Below, one piece after another: positions 1 through 12,363 of a stretch of 64,000 bases of DNA (the first letter of the stretch is position 1; every line of letters starts with the position of its first letter). This DNA is from Flaccisagitta enflata (taxonomy: Eukaryota; Chaetognatha; Sagittoidea; Aphragmophora), in NCBI GenBank assembly GCA_965153355.1, contig OZ231127.1:23126001-23190000 (forward strand), read 5' to 3'. The notes beneath the pieces were generated by a model. That model saw only the letters and a program-made list of their open reading frames with translations. It was not told the DNA's origin and did no database searches. The position numbers and the translations under genes are program-made.

Positions 1-17
1 GAGGCGGAAACGCATGA

Positions 18-287
18 CTAGCCGTTCCTAAACAAAATTCAGTCTTTAAAGTCGGAGGTGATGATGGAGCATGGCGGCTTATCGTACCATTGTATATAGT
101 GGGAGAAAATGGGGAGGAAGTTGGCACTTATGCCCTCCTCGACGGAGGCGCGAATCGAAATGTCGTGTCGGAGTCAATATGCTCACGCCTGGGCATAAAA
201 GGAAGAGACGTGAACATGAAAGTGACGACATTGGATAAAACTGTAGAAGGTGTGAGAAAGGTGGCGGATGTATCAGTGAACACCTGA
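18..287 (+). pseudogene. BEL/Pao pol fragment 1: retropepsin-like (DUF1758) N-terminal half
   Basis: The reading frame carries the protease signature ALLDGGANRNVVSE, which corresponds to the DSG/DTG active-site loop of DUF1758 peptidases; the residue after the catalytic Asp is Gly, not Ser or Thr. The frame stops at 285-287. The remainder of the domain resumes about 10 nt later in another frame, and the stretch normally lying between the two parts is missing, so a small deletion has removed the middle of the protease. This would block proteolytic maturation of the polyprotein. Family assignment rests on motif and domain order. Confidence 0.7.
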
Positions 288-299
288 GTGACATCGAGT

Positions 300-997
300 T
301 TCCCGCTTTTCCGGAAGAAGACGACGCCGAATACCAAATAGGAGTGATCATCGGAGCGGAACACGCCCGAGTGTGGAGCTCTGGCGAGAAACGCATTGGC
401 GATGCGTCACTTCCGGTGGCGTTGGAGACGGGATTCGGCTATTGTCTAATAGGCCCCAAGAAAAACATTGAATCGCATTGTTTTGTTTGTAACCATGTTT
501 CCTTTCAGAGTTACACATCCAATACAGATGCAGAAATGAAAAAATGCTTTGCGAGCGAGTTTGAAAGGGCAAAACACGATGATGAGACGATGTCGTTGGA
601 AGATAAGTTTGCTCTGAAGCAACTTGAAGAATCGATTGTATGGGACTCAGCAGTGGAAAGGTACCGAGTGAGCCTGCCCCACAAACGCGGAAGGAAAGCG
701 ACGGCGGAAAGGATCAACAAAGTGGATTCAAGCGGCATGGCGTTGGACCGTCTGTGGAGGACGGCACGACAAATGCGAAAGGATCCGGAAAGGCGCAGAG
801 TCATGTTTGAAACAATGCGTCAGTTCGAAGCGAAGGGCAGGGTCGTGAAGCTCGACCCAAAGAAGCATGCAGCGACGCCCCCGGACAGGCCAAAATGGAC
901 AATCCCTATCCACGTCACAGATAAGCCAGGGAAACCTGGTCAAGTTCGTATCTGTCATGATTGTAGGGCATCTTTGGGGGGGTGTGTGTCTGAATGA
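300..997 (+). pseudogene. BEL/Pao pol fragment 2: protease C-terminus, A17 linker and start of reverse transcriptase
   Basis: This frame begins with the end of the DUF1758 domain (IGVIIGAEHARVW, the usual 'liGaDh' element), continues with the charged Peptidase_A17-type linker, and enters the N-terminal fingers of the reverse transcriptase (HVTDKPGKPGQVRICHDCRA). The frame ends at a stop at 995-997. The true continuation is in the next reading frame. The shift falls in a G7 run followed by a TG repeat at about 972-988, a place where either replication slippage or a sequencing error is plausible. Confidence 0.75.
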
Positions 998-3947
998 TTG
1001 TTTATTAGACGGTCCCCAATTGGCATGTGATATTCGTGGTGTGTTGATGCGCTTCCGTGACGGGGGTGAAGTCGCAGTGGGCGCTGATATTAAAGATTTT
1101 TTCCACAAAATATATGTTGCAGAGGAAGATGAAGGCGCGTTCACATACTGGTGGTTTCCGACGGAGGAGATGGACGAAGCGGAGCTGAATGGATTTTTGG
1201 GTCACGTGTTCGGCGACAAAAGCTCCAACTTCGTCGCGATCTTCACGCAACGGTACCACATCAACCGGAGGGCGACTGAATACGGTCCACAAGTGGTGGA
1301 GGCGTCGAATCGCAATCTGTACGTCGACGACTTGTTGAAGTCTCTTCGCAACACGAAGATAGCGCGCGACTTCCGCATCGCGATCACTGCGGCAATGAAG
1401 GACGGCGGCTTCACTCTCTGCAAGTGGCGCTCGTCGAGGCCGGAAGTGCTGGAAGAAGCCGATCCGGCGCCGGAAATGAAAGACTTCCGGAAGGCCGCGG
1501 CTCCCAGAGAGGATGTAGGAAAAATCCTGGGCATGCGTTACTCTTTCTCAGCGGACAAATTTTCCTATGCCCCAGAGAAAGAAAAACCGGAAATGAAAGT
1601 GGAAACAAAACGCCAGATGCGACAAGTGATAGCGTCGTTTTTCGACCCTCTTGGTTTCTTGGACCCTTTTGTGATCTGGGCCAGATTCATTCTGCAGCAA
1701 GTGATGAAGACCGCGATCGGGTGGGACGAGAAAAACATTGAAGAGGCGTTGTTGGAAGCGTTTTCCGTGTGGCAAGGGGACTTTGATCTCCTCAAAAACT
1801 TTGAGATTGAGCGATGGACTGCGACGCTGGAAACCCAGGATGGTGAAAAACAGCTGATGGTGTTCAGTGATGCGAGTAGCAAGGGATACGGCGTAGTGAT
1901 ATATGTACGCCGAAAGACGCCGGACGGAAAAATCCACGTGGCAATCGTTTGCTCAAAGGCGCACGTGGTGCCGGTAAAAGACGCCGAGGCTGGACACCAC
2001 GATTCGATGCCGAGGCTGGAGCTGCAGGCCGCGAGATTGGCGGCAAGGATGAGATCATCCGTGGAAAAAGAAACAGGGAGTTATGACAGTATCATCATGT
2101 GGACTGATTCTGAATGTGTTATCAAGCAGCTAAATGATACAGTCACTCGGTTTAAAGTTTACTTTTCCAACCGCATTTCAGAAATACAGGCATTGACGAG
2201 CGTGTCCGAGTGGAGATGGGTGCCATCGGGGGAGAACCCGGCCGACAACTGTACCCATGGTCTTCTGGCGCGTGACCCGAAATGGCGACGTTTCCACAAT
2301 GGACCGGAATTTTTGTGGAAAGATGAGACAGCATGGCCGGAAAAACAAATCGCCTCGGATCCTTTTCCCGCGCACATACTGGCTACGGTTGCGACGACCC
2401 CGACGGCGGTAAAGACTTGGATCTCGAGAATATCCCGCGGGGTTGCCTTGTGGTCAGGAAAAGTGCGACGCATTGCGCTTCTGAAAAAGACAATACTGCA
2501 GTGCGTGGTAAAACGACGCCCCGCAGCCGGAAGCAGCGGTGCGCAGTCAGCAACACTGCGCAAGCTGCGTGACGCGGAGATGCTGCTGATTAGAGACATT
2601 CAGTTGCGACACTTCGGTGAGGAAATAAAGGCGCTGACGATGGAACCAAAGAGCGCCACAAAAAGGCGAAAGGTGCACGCGAAATCGACGATAGTGGCGC
2701 TGAATCCGTTTATTGATGCGGATGGACTGCTGCGCTGCATGGGACGTCTGACAAACTCAACGGAGCTGTGCTATGACGCCAAACATCCCATGATCCTCCC
2801 TCATAACGACGACGACGTGTTGGATTTGATAAGACTGTATCATGAATGTCATCTTCACGCTGGTGTAGAGCATGTGTTGGGAGAATCGCGACGCCGGTTT
2901 TGGATAACGAAAGGGCGCCGCGTGGTATCGCGCGTAGTGAAGGGATGTGTGGGGTGTCAGAAACACTTTAAAGCGCCGGAATCGCAGCAAATGGCGCCCC
3001 TCCCCGTGGAAAGGATGCAGGCTTGTCGGCCTTTCGAGAATACAGGAGTGGATTGCTTTGGGCCGGTGAAATGCAAAATTGTCGGAAGAGCATTTCACAA
3101 AGTGAATGTGGCTCTGTTTACTTGTATGGCGACGAGGGCAGTGCATTTCGAGGTGCTGCGGAGCATGGACATGTCATGTTTCATCGATGCATTGCAGCGA
3201 TTCCGAGCGAGAAGACCCGCGGTGAGGCGCTTATTCTCGGGTTGTGGATCAAACTTTACTTCCGCCGAAAAGGAAATCGCGGCGGAAGTGGCTGCATGGA
3301 ACGCGTCGTCGACTGAGGAAATGCGGCTGCTTGGGATTGAGTGGAGTTTCAACCCACCGACATCCCCTCACAGGGGTGGGGTGTGGGAAAGGTTGGTGAA
3401 AGCCGCGAAAAAACATTTGACGTTTGTATTGACTCTGGACAATTTGAGCATCGAGACGTTGACGACAGTGTTGGCGCAAGCGGAGTTGGCAATGAACTCG
3501 AGACCCATTACATACGTTTCTGATGAGCCGGGGATTCAGGCGCTGCGCCCGATTGACTTTCTATGTCCTGGAGTTTTCGCGGCGTCGGACTGTGACATTC
3601 TCCCTCCATCGCCCCCGGATGCAGTGTGCCTTCGTTACAGCTGGCGTCAATCAAGGGCGCTGGTCGACGAATTTTGGAATCGGTGGTCGCGCGACTACGT
3701 TTCAGCGCTGCAAGCGCGGCCGAAATGGCGCTTGTCGGAGCCTAATTTGGAAGTCGGGGACATTGTGTTGATGGTGGATGAACAATGTCGACGGGGCGAT
3801 TGGCGGACGGGAGTAGTCATCGAGACGGACGGCCAGGAGTTGGTGAGGACAGTCTCTGTGCGGACGTCGAATGGAAAGATCTTTTCTCGCGACAGAACAA
3901 AGATTGTCCATTTGGAGTTGGACCCGCTTAGAGCGGATGTATCATAG
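985..3947 (+). pseudogene. BEL/Pao pol fragment 3: reverse transcriptase, RNase H, integrase, DUF5641
   Basis: The frame is open for about 3 kb. Recognisable parts: the RT catalytic Asp in VGADIKDFFHKIYV (about nt 1075-1115); the YVDD box at about 1320-1331; RNase H start FSDASSKGYG (about 1862); NPAD tail of the RNase H region (about 2237); H2C2 zinc-binding segment HECHLHAGVEH...CVGCQKH (about 2840-2970); integrase first Asp in TGVDCFGP (about 3045); third acidic residue in GGVWERLVKAA (about 3375); and a C-terminal DUF5641-like domain (about 3630-3940). The second catalytic Asp of integrase is gone: the usual SDNG reads SGCG at about 3236-3247. Integration activity is therefore not expected. 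ORF length fits BEL/Pao pol once joined to the upstream fragments. Confidence 0.9.
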
Positions 3948-4473
3948 ATGTATAGAGATTGTATCGGATTTTTAGTAATGTATTTTTTTGTGTATATTAG
4001 TTGTCTTTTTTTTTGGCTACTGATCGTTGGGTTTTGCAGCTTCGTATTTGTTTGAGCGGTTAATTTTTTGTGATGGCAGTTTTCTTATTCGTTGAGGCGC
4101 GCGTTGTACTGGAGCTTTATTCGTCATGATGCTTATTCTGTCTTTCTATACTTTTTTTGGGATGATCGTTGGGCGATGGGCTTTTATGCGGCGTTGCGGT
4201 TTTTTCTTATTCTTTCGGGGGAATATTGCTTTTCATGGATTTGATCGCTGTAGAAATATGGAGCTTGTTCTTGCGCGGATTTTCTCTCGTGGATTTTGGC
4301 GTTGTTATGATTGTGTATTTTAAGATTTCTTCGCATTGATTTATGTTTTTATGATTTTTTTGCTGTGTATATTTTCTTCCTTTCTTTCCATGTCCCTTAG
4401 CTAGTTAGTAAAAGTGGAATTTGTGCTTCTCAAGTGGCTTAGTGCAAGTGTTTTTTGGAGCCTTAGTGCGGTG
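3948..4473 (+). other. Spacer between pol and downstream ORF, with possible splice acceptor
   Basis: The spacer is T-rich with no supported gene. A pyrimidine-rich run ending in CCCTTAG (AG at 4399-4400) lies about 75 nt before the first ATG of the next ORF. It has the form of a 3' splice site, as expected if the downstream ORF is translated from a spliced subgenomic RNA. Confidence 0.35.
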
Positions 4474-6609
4474 ATGTCGGGGCAAAATATGGATGTGGAT
4501 GATGGTGCTGGGGCACTTGGTGGTGGTGAAGAGTGCAATTGTGAAGGAGCATGCGCTTGCGGGAGGAAAGTGGATGATGGTGCGACGGTGGATGGGAAAG
4601 ATGTAGGGAGTGAGTGTGATGTGAGCAGCGGTGACGACAGTGGGGACAGTGACAGTGATGAGAGTTTGGTGATGGATGCCATGAAATTTTCTAAGGAGTT
4701 TCGTCAGGTTGTGCCTAAGGGTATGGCGGCGGAGACCTTGGCTGTGATTAGGGAGGATGGGGTATTGTTGGGTGGGCGCCGGGTTGACCCGAAGAAGCCG
4801 CCTTCGACGGGAGGCCCGGTGGTTCCCCCCTGGATGAACATTTGGACCGAAATGCCAGAGGAAATTCGTGATTTGAGTGGTTTGCGTCAGGTGGCGGTGT
4901 CATTGCACAAAGTGGTCCACCCTGAACATAAAAATATGTGCGCGATGCAGGTGGTGCGTCATGGCTGCTTGCCGGATTTTTTTTTGGTGGTGGATGCGGC
5001 GAGGCCGGACGATTTGCGGAAGGTGGCGGCAGGGGCATTTCGGGGGGAGTCAGTGATTTGGTGGGCGCCGAGGGATGCGGACGGCATCAGATACGCTGTG
5101 CAGACTTTTATGAGTGATCCAGGTGAATGTGAATTTTGGTCCTGGCACGATGAGGAGACGCATAGGGCCCCTCCTTGGTCAGTGTGGCCGAGCCGTTGCC
5201 CGGTGAAGCGGGTATCGGTGTTCTTGGAGTTGCCCCCTGTGACTAGATTTTTGAGGTCTGTTGATAAGGCGGTGAAGGCGTGCCCATCTGGCAGTGGCCC
5301 GGCTGTTCCATGGATCATCCGGGAGCTGTTGGATGGGGCCAAGGAGTGGAAGGATGATTATAGGGGACATAGAAATAGGAGGCCAGTGTATGTGCCGGAA
5401 GTTTTGTTTGGGTCTATGGCGAAGAGGCCTGGTTTGAAGGAGGGGGTGGCGGCCTCTAATCAACTGATTTGCGACGCTATGAGTGGACTTTACTTTATTG
5501 AAAAGGACATGGGGGGGGAGGAGGAGCAGCCGGCGGTGGATGCGGAAGCGGTGGTTCCGGAAGTGGTGGTGCCGGTTGTGGATCCGGCGATGCCCGCGTT
5601 AGAGCCGGTGGTGCCTGTGGTTGATGGCGGCGGCGAGGGTGTGGCGGATGGCGGTGGCGGCGGCGCGGCGGTTGTTGACGGTGAGGTTGGGGAGGAAGAG
5701 GATGAGGAGCAGAAGGCGGCGCGTCTGTTGGAGGAGGAAAAGAAGAGGAAGAAGTCGGTGAGGCGTACGGAGCGTCGAAAGCGGTCGAAGTTGGCGGCCA
5801 AGGCGAAGTTGGAAGAGATACAGCGGGTGGAGCATGAGAAGGCGTGCCGTGAGAAGGAGCAGAGGCGTCAGGTGGAGGAACAGAGGCGGCGGGAGCAGGA
5901 GCAGCAATGTCTGGAGGAGCAGCAGCGGCTGGAGGGGGAGCGTCGTCGCCAGGAGGAGGAGGCGGCGAAGGAGGTGGCGCGACTGGAAAAGTCTTTGAGG
6001 GATGCCCGGAATCAGCAGGCGCAGATTCGGCAGGGGGGCTTTGGCCGGTCCTCCTCGCAGGGGTCTGGCCGGGTTGATGGTCGGGCTGGTGGAGGTGGTG
6101 GTGGTTCTCGTGGGGATAGTGGTTCTCGCGGTGGTGGTGGTGGTGGTCATCAACATCGTGGTGGGAGTGGTGGTCATTATGGTGGTGGCAGTCAGAATTA
6201 TGGTGGTGGCAATCAAAATCGTGGTGGTGGATATCATCGGGGTGGCGGTGGTGGTAGTTACCCGCGTGGTGGTGGTGGAAGTCGGCCTTGGGTGGAGAGG
6301 GGGCACTGCGGATTCCGCGTGCCTGATCGGCCGTCGACGTCGTCGATGTCGGCGAGACCATCGTCTTCTCCGGCTTTGGATTCGTCTTTTTCTTCCTCGA
6401 CGTCTTCTACCTTCTCTGAGCGCGAAATGGAGATTGCGCTGGCATTTGCTTCTGGGATGAGGCATGGGGGGGGGGACCGGTCACGCAGTGGCGAGCGGGC
6501 TGAGGAGCCGTTGGCGACCTCTTCCCCTGCTGCGTGGAGGCCCTCCCGTTCGGCTGATCGTGGTGGTGACGGGCGGCGCGGGGGTCCGCCGCCGCATTTC
6601 TGGCGTTAG
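4474..6609 (+). CDS. Retroelement-associated ORF: acidic N-terminus, Glu/Arg coiled coil, Gly-rich RGG tail
   Basis: The ORF is intact (711 aa from the first ATG; the frame is open a further 60 nt upstream). Order of regions: short Cys-rich acidic N-terminus (CNCEGACACG, then a Ser/Asp/Glu run); a Trp-rich folded-looking region (about residues 90-330); an Ala/Val/Gly linker; a long Glu/Arg/Gln coiled coil (about 410-520); a Gly-rich region with RGG, GGG and His-Tyr repeats (about 530-620); and a Ser/Arg tail. There is no signal peptide or membrane helix, so it is not a conventional Env. RGG tails and basic coiled coils suggest RNA binding. Its G-rich codon use resembles pol, and it lies in the env position, 526 nt after pol. 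It could be a displaced Gag-like nucleic-acid-binding protein, an accessory protein, or a captured host exon. I do not recognise the folded region. Confidence 0.6.
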   Translation: MSGQNMDVDDGAGALGGGEECNCEGACACGRKVDDGATVDGKDVGSECDVSSGDDSGDSDSDESLVMDAMKFSKEFRQVVPKGMAAETLAVIREDGVLLGGRRVDPKKPPSTGGPVVPPWMNIWTEMPEEIRDLSGLRQVAVSLHKVVHPEHKNMCAMQVVRHGCLPDFFLVVDAARPDDLRKVAAGAFRGESVIWWAPRDADGIRYAVQTFMSDPGECEFWSWHDEETHRAPPWSVWPSRCPVKRVSVFLELPPVTRFLRSVDKAVKACPSGSGPAVPWIIRELLDGAKEWKDDYRGHRNRRPVYVPEVLFGSMAKRPGLKEGVAASNQLICDAMSGLYFIEKDMGGEEEQPAVDAEAVVPEVVVPVVDPAMPALEPVVPVVDGGGEGVADGGGGGAAVVDGEVGEEEDEEQKAARLLEEEKKRKKSVRRTERRKRSKLAAKAKLEEIQRVEHEKACREKEQRRQVEEQRRREQEQQCLEEQQRLEGERRRQEEEAAKEVARLEKSLRDARNQQAQIRQGGFGRSSSQGSGRVDGRAGGGGGGSRGDSGSRGGGGGGHQHRGGSGGHYGGGSQNYGGGNQNRGGGYHRGGGGGSYPRGGGGSRPWVERGHCGFRVPDRPSTSSMSARPSSSPALDSSFSSSTSSTFSEREMEIALAFASGMRHGGGDRSRSGERAEEPLATSSPAAWRPSRSADRGGDGRRGGPPPHFWR

Positions 6610-7553
6610 CGGGCTGTTTCCGCTGTCCGTCCGTCCGTCCTTCATCCGTCACTTCAGGTGGGGGTGATCGTTTTTTTTTTGGAGGTGGGACAATGTGACT
6701 GAGGTTGACTGGTTTGAAGTGGGCTTCAAACGGGCGGACTGTGGAATATCGCATTAGATTTTACTATTTTGTGATTATTTGTAGCTGCATATTCTCTTGA
6801 TTCGCCCTGTTTGTTGCCCATTTTGTGAATTTATATTATTGCTGATTTTCTTTCTTTAGTTATCAGTTGTAATGTTATTCGCTCTTCATTCCTGGTCAAT
6901 CTTGGGGTGCGTTTCCTTACCTGGTGAGTTTTGGATGGCTTTAGTTGGTTGGTCAGTTGGTCGGCTTGGTTGGTTGGTCAGTTGGTCGGTTGGTTTAACT
7001 AGTTGTTTAGTTATATAGTTCTTATGCTGTTGAGTTATTGAGTTATTTAGGATGATAGGTTGTTAGGTTAATCTCTTTTCTCTCTTTCCCCTCTTCTCTT
7101 CCTTTCTATTATTTCAGCGTTTTTGTACCCCTTTCAACCATAGAAGATATTGAGATGGCGACGACGAAAGACCTCATCCATATGAAGATTCAATGACTTT
7201 GAGTGGATTCGTGGTGTTGGCGTTGTTGGCGTAGCGCGTGGCGTGGCATCGAGAGGATTGGCGCGGCCGTGACGCAGCGGTTGCCGGACCGATTCATCAT
7301 CGTCAACGTCAGCGCATAGGTACTTTGACGGTTGGAGATCGTATGATACGCGGTTCTTTACATGCTTTATCCTTTTTTCAAATTGTGTTTTAACAGATTC
7401 GGCGACTTCTAGATCAAATGGTGACTGTTATGGAAACTCAGTAAATAACAGGTCAGTTTAGTTGTTAGAACAAAGAACAAAACTTTACAAACTTTACAAT
7501 GTATTTGATATACATATATAGTTATTTGTATGTATATTTGTGTATGTATATAT

Positions 7554-7554
<1 letters not shown>
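6610..7554 (+). other. 3' region of retroelement, possible LTR
   Basis: No gene seen. The segment holds a possible polypurine tract (about 6680-6692), TGTGACTGAG as a possible LTR start, a TTGG/TCGG tandem patch (about 6945-6997), and a GC-rich stretch at 7150-7330. TGGCGACGACGAAAG at 7154-7168 has the shape of a primer-binding site (TGG start), which would imply an LTR ending near 7150. This cannot be confirmed without the second LTR. Confidence 0.3.
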
Positions 7555-7627
<73 letters not shown>

Positions 7628-7734
7628 ACAAACACACACACACACACTTACAAACACACACACACACACTTACAAACACAAACACTTACAAACACACACA
7701 CACACATACACACATACACACATACACACACATA

Positions 7735-7799
<65 letters not shown>

Positions 7800-7811
7800 A
7801 CACACACCGTA
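7555..7811. repeat. (AC)n microsatellite with interspersed TTAC and ATAC variants
   Basis: Pure AC from 7555 to about 7624, then higher-order blocks interrupted by cttacaa and cataca, then pure AC again to about 7796. Open frames here encode only Thr-His or Cys-Val repeats and are not genes. Confidence 0.95.
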
Positions 7812-8035
7812 ACAGCAGCGCTTGTGTTGTGTGAGACCGCGCATTTCCGCCGCTCCAATTAGTGCAGTGGTCCGTTGACAACTGACAGGTTTCCAGCTCG
7901 TTGATAGCTGAGCACAAAAACCTTTTCATAAACTGAGAGAAAAAAGTGCGAGACCCTCGTTCGTCAGAGGATGTCTAATGTCTATAGCCGAACGATTTTC
8001 AATTTGCCTTTACATCTAACGGTTTCTTTTTCACA

Positions 8036-8184
8036 GCGTCCGTCATGGTGAACGAGTTGGAAAGAGCGTTTTTGATACTTTTTGTGTATGTTTGAGTGTT
8101 GGAGGTGGGTTGGGGTGTGAATAAGGCTTGGATGCCCCTGCCCACCCGTCCGCAACGATATTGTGACCCCGCGTCACTTGTTAT
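8036..8184 (-). mobile_element. Hairpin element, type D, 3' hairpin missing
   Basis: Matches the type D copy at 32,937-33,162: CCCCTGCCCACCCGTCCGCAA followed by the GTGACCCCGCGTCAC mini-palindrome at the 5' terminus (element orientation). The hairpin end has been lost. Confidence 0.6.
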
Positions 8185-8247
8185 TTCTCTTATCTTTCTC
8201 GCTTCTACTACTACTTCTTCAGTTCTTCTACTTCCTCAGTTCTTTTA

Positions 8248-8396
8248 CTTCTTTTTCTTCTTCTTCTTCTTCTTCTTCTTCTTCTTCTTCTTCTTCTTCT
8301 TCTTCTTCTTCTTCTTCTTCTTCTTCTTTTTCTTCTTCTTCTTTTTCTTTTTCTTCTTTTTCTTCTTCTTCTTTTTCTTCTTCTCCTTTTTCTCTA
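8248..8396. repeat. (TTC)n microsatellite
   Basis: About 150 nt of TTC with T insertions. Frames through it give poly-Phe, poly-Ser or poly-Lys only. Confidence 0.95.
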
Positions 8397-8427
8397 TCAG
8401 TTCCTTCTTCTTCTTCATCCTCGTCTT

Positions 8428-8552
8428 TTTTAGATGCATCCGTCAGGAACGCATCTCTATAAGAGGGTCTTTCCGTCGGTCCGTCCGTCCGTCCGTCGGT
8501 CCGTCAGTCCGTTACGCCTGTGCAAAAAACGCGTTTCTCGGCTGTTTTGGCC
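8428..8552 (-). mobile_element. Hairpin element, type B-like fragment
   Basis: The hairpin GATGC...GCATC at 8433-8455 is followed by (GTCC/GTCG)n and ends in TTTTGGCC. It lacks a clear distal motif. Confidence 0.5.
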
Positions 8553-10009
8553 ACGGTGAGATCCTACATTGAAACAAACGATCAACCAACATTGGACTTT
8601 TCCTTTGCCGGACTCAGAATTTAATTTTGGCAAACGCCAGGAACTCAAGAATATTGATCGGACCTGGAAACGCAAAGAACCTCAAAGAGGTTTCACCCTC
8701 CTCCATGAGTTTCCGCTATGCGCCGTCTTTCAGTGTCAGAGGTTTCGGAGTAAAAAAATTAAAAATGACAACAATGAGAAGTCACGACGCCTCTTTACGA
8801 GATTTCTTTGCTAGAAGATATCATGTTTATCTAACAACCAATTTTTCGAAAGCGGCAACGAGAGTCACTGATGCATGTTTTGAGAGTCATTTCACCCGAC
8901 TGTTCGTCCATCTGTCTCTCCATACATATGTCACATGATGAATACATTTTAGTCAGGTAGCATGCAATTAAGAATGGATATTTTTCTCCGCCTCTCCTCA
9001 TGCTCTTCCCCTTCTCCTCAGAGCCCAAATTCTGGCTTTTACATGTAAATCTCAGCCATGAGGCTTTATCTAAGCCTTGAGGCTTTAATATGTGCCTTAT
9101 AACCCAAATCTTTGCCTCCTTGCTCAAATTCCAGCTATGTAACTAAAATCCTAGCGTTAAAGCCAAATAAGTTTTTCCACATCCCTATAGGCCTAATGAT
9201 TTCATGACTTCTTATATGCTTACGCAAAAATCAGCAGTCCTTTGAAAAGAGCAGTCCTTTGAAAAGAGCAGCCCTTCTGATCATCAACATTTTGCAATTT
9301 TTGTATTAAAGATCTTTTAGTTTATATCTATTCAAGATTATCTTTTTTTTTTCCTTTTATCTTTTTATCTTTTTTTTCTTTTTTCTTCTCTTGCGTGCGG
9401 GGCCCCCTCTAGGCGCGGGGCCCTAGGCAGTGCCTTTTATGCCTTTAGGTTGATCGGCCCTTTACATCAGCGATATCGATGCTCTGTTGAACTAGTGTCC
9501 AGAAGATGTTATATGGTCGACGATAGGATTTGATATGAAAATCACCAAACGACAATCTACCTATTTTCATCAATTTTTATTACCTTTTTTCATAGCTTTT
9601 AACGCAGTTGTTTTTTTTTTTTTATGGAGGTTCAAAAGAATTAGCGACGGTTAAAAAGATTTAGCGACGGTTAAAAAGATCCTGAAAAGAACTTCAAAAT
9701 GGGACCAACCTGGCTTCTTTTGTCTGAAAGATACTGTATATGCAAAACAAAATTGATTGTCCAAAAAATGGGAAAATTCTATGACCTGTACTTCATGAAG
9801 GTCAAAAGCAGCTTTTTTCCAAAACTCTGTCTTTAGGAAGGTTTGAAAACTGGTGAATTCCCTTTTACACACAAACAGGCTTTACAAAACTGCACAAGAT
9901 TGATCATTCTTGTTAATATGAACCTCAGTTTTATATGGAACAGATGTTATACAAATTCCCGGTATGATGAGTCAAACTACCCTTTTCTTCCGTCTTTCTC
10001 TCCCCTCAG

Positions 10010-10776
<767 letters not shown>

Positions 10777-10870
<94 letters not shown>

Positions 10871-11144
10871 CGTTCACTCTCTGCTTCTTCCCAGTCTTTC
10901 AATGCGCTCATTTTTAGTTGCGGACACGCAACTGGATAAGAAGCTTTGTCAGTCCATCCATTGGTCTGTTGGTCCATCGGTCCATCCCTGATGATTGAGA
11001 CAGAAAGAGTGAAAACGCGCATTTATGACGCTACAGTTACGATTGTCTGTGTCTGTGAGGGAGCACGGGGTGGGGAAGGGTATAGTGGTATGCCCCTGCC
11101 CACCTGCCCGCAACGATATTGTGATTGTATTTCTATTTCCACAG
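10777..11144 (+). other. Intron of the DEPDC1-like gene containing (GT)n and a hairpin element
   Basis: Phase 1 intron. (GT)n runs from the donor itself (about 10,778-10,866), then a type D hairpin element at 10,911-11,130. The acceptor TTTCTATTTCCACAG ends at 11,144, only about 15 nt past the element. Confidence 0.75.
10911..11130 (-). mobile_element. Hairpin element, type D, full length
   Basis: Hairpin GTTGCGGACACGCAAC (about 10,917-10,932), (GTCCAT)n core, distal CCCACCTGCCCGCAACGATATTG. It supplies most of the sequence just upstream of the splice acceptor. Confidence 0.75.

Positions 11145-12363
<1,219 letters not shown>

Larger units (their letters stand above)
1..7150 (+). mobile_element. 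BEL/Pao LTR retrotransposon, degenerate, 5' end outside window
   Basis: Pol domains run in the BEL/Pao order: aspartic protease of the DUF1758 type, A17-type linker, reverse transcriptase with YVDD, RNase H, H2C2 zinc finger, integrase core and a C-terminal DUF5641-like domain. A second long ORF follows pol. The 5' LTR, leader and gag lie before base 1. The 3' limit is uncertain. A purine-rich stretch at about 6680-6692 followed by TGTGACTGAG could be the polypurine tract and LTR start, and the GC-rich sequence after 7150 no longer looks like LTR. No second LTR copy is visible in the window, so the boundaries are inferred. The copy is inactive (two frameshift or deletion sites, mutated integrase). 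Confidence 0.8.
7816..10009. other. Intergenic or intronic, no gene seen
   Basis: Holds two hairpin-element fragments, a TTC microsatellite, and a degenerate 'gcctt(g)aggctt...aaatc' minisatellite at about 9010-9150 similar to that at 17 kb. A 19-nt string CCGGACTCAGAATTTAATT at 8608-8626 recurs in the inverted segment at 18.17 kb. This is probably upstream intron of the DEPDC1-like gene, whose N-terminal exons I could not find here. Confidence 0.5.

Noticed and set aside
5495-6465. Two 288-codon antisense frames, His/Pro-rich and Arg/Thr-rich
   Set aside because: Antisense shadows of the Gly-rich and Glu-rich coding region.
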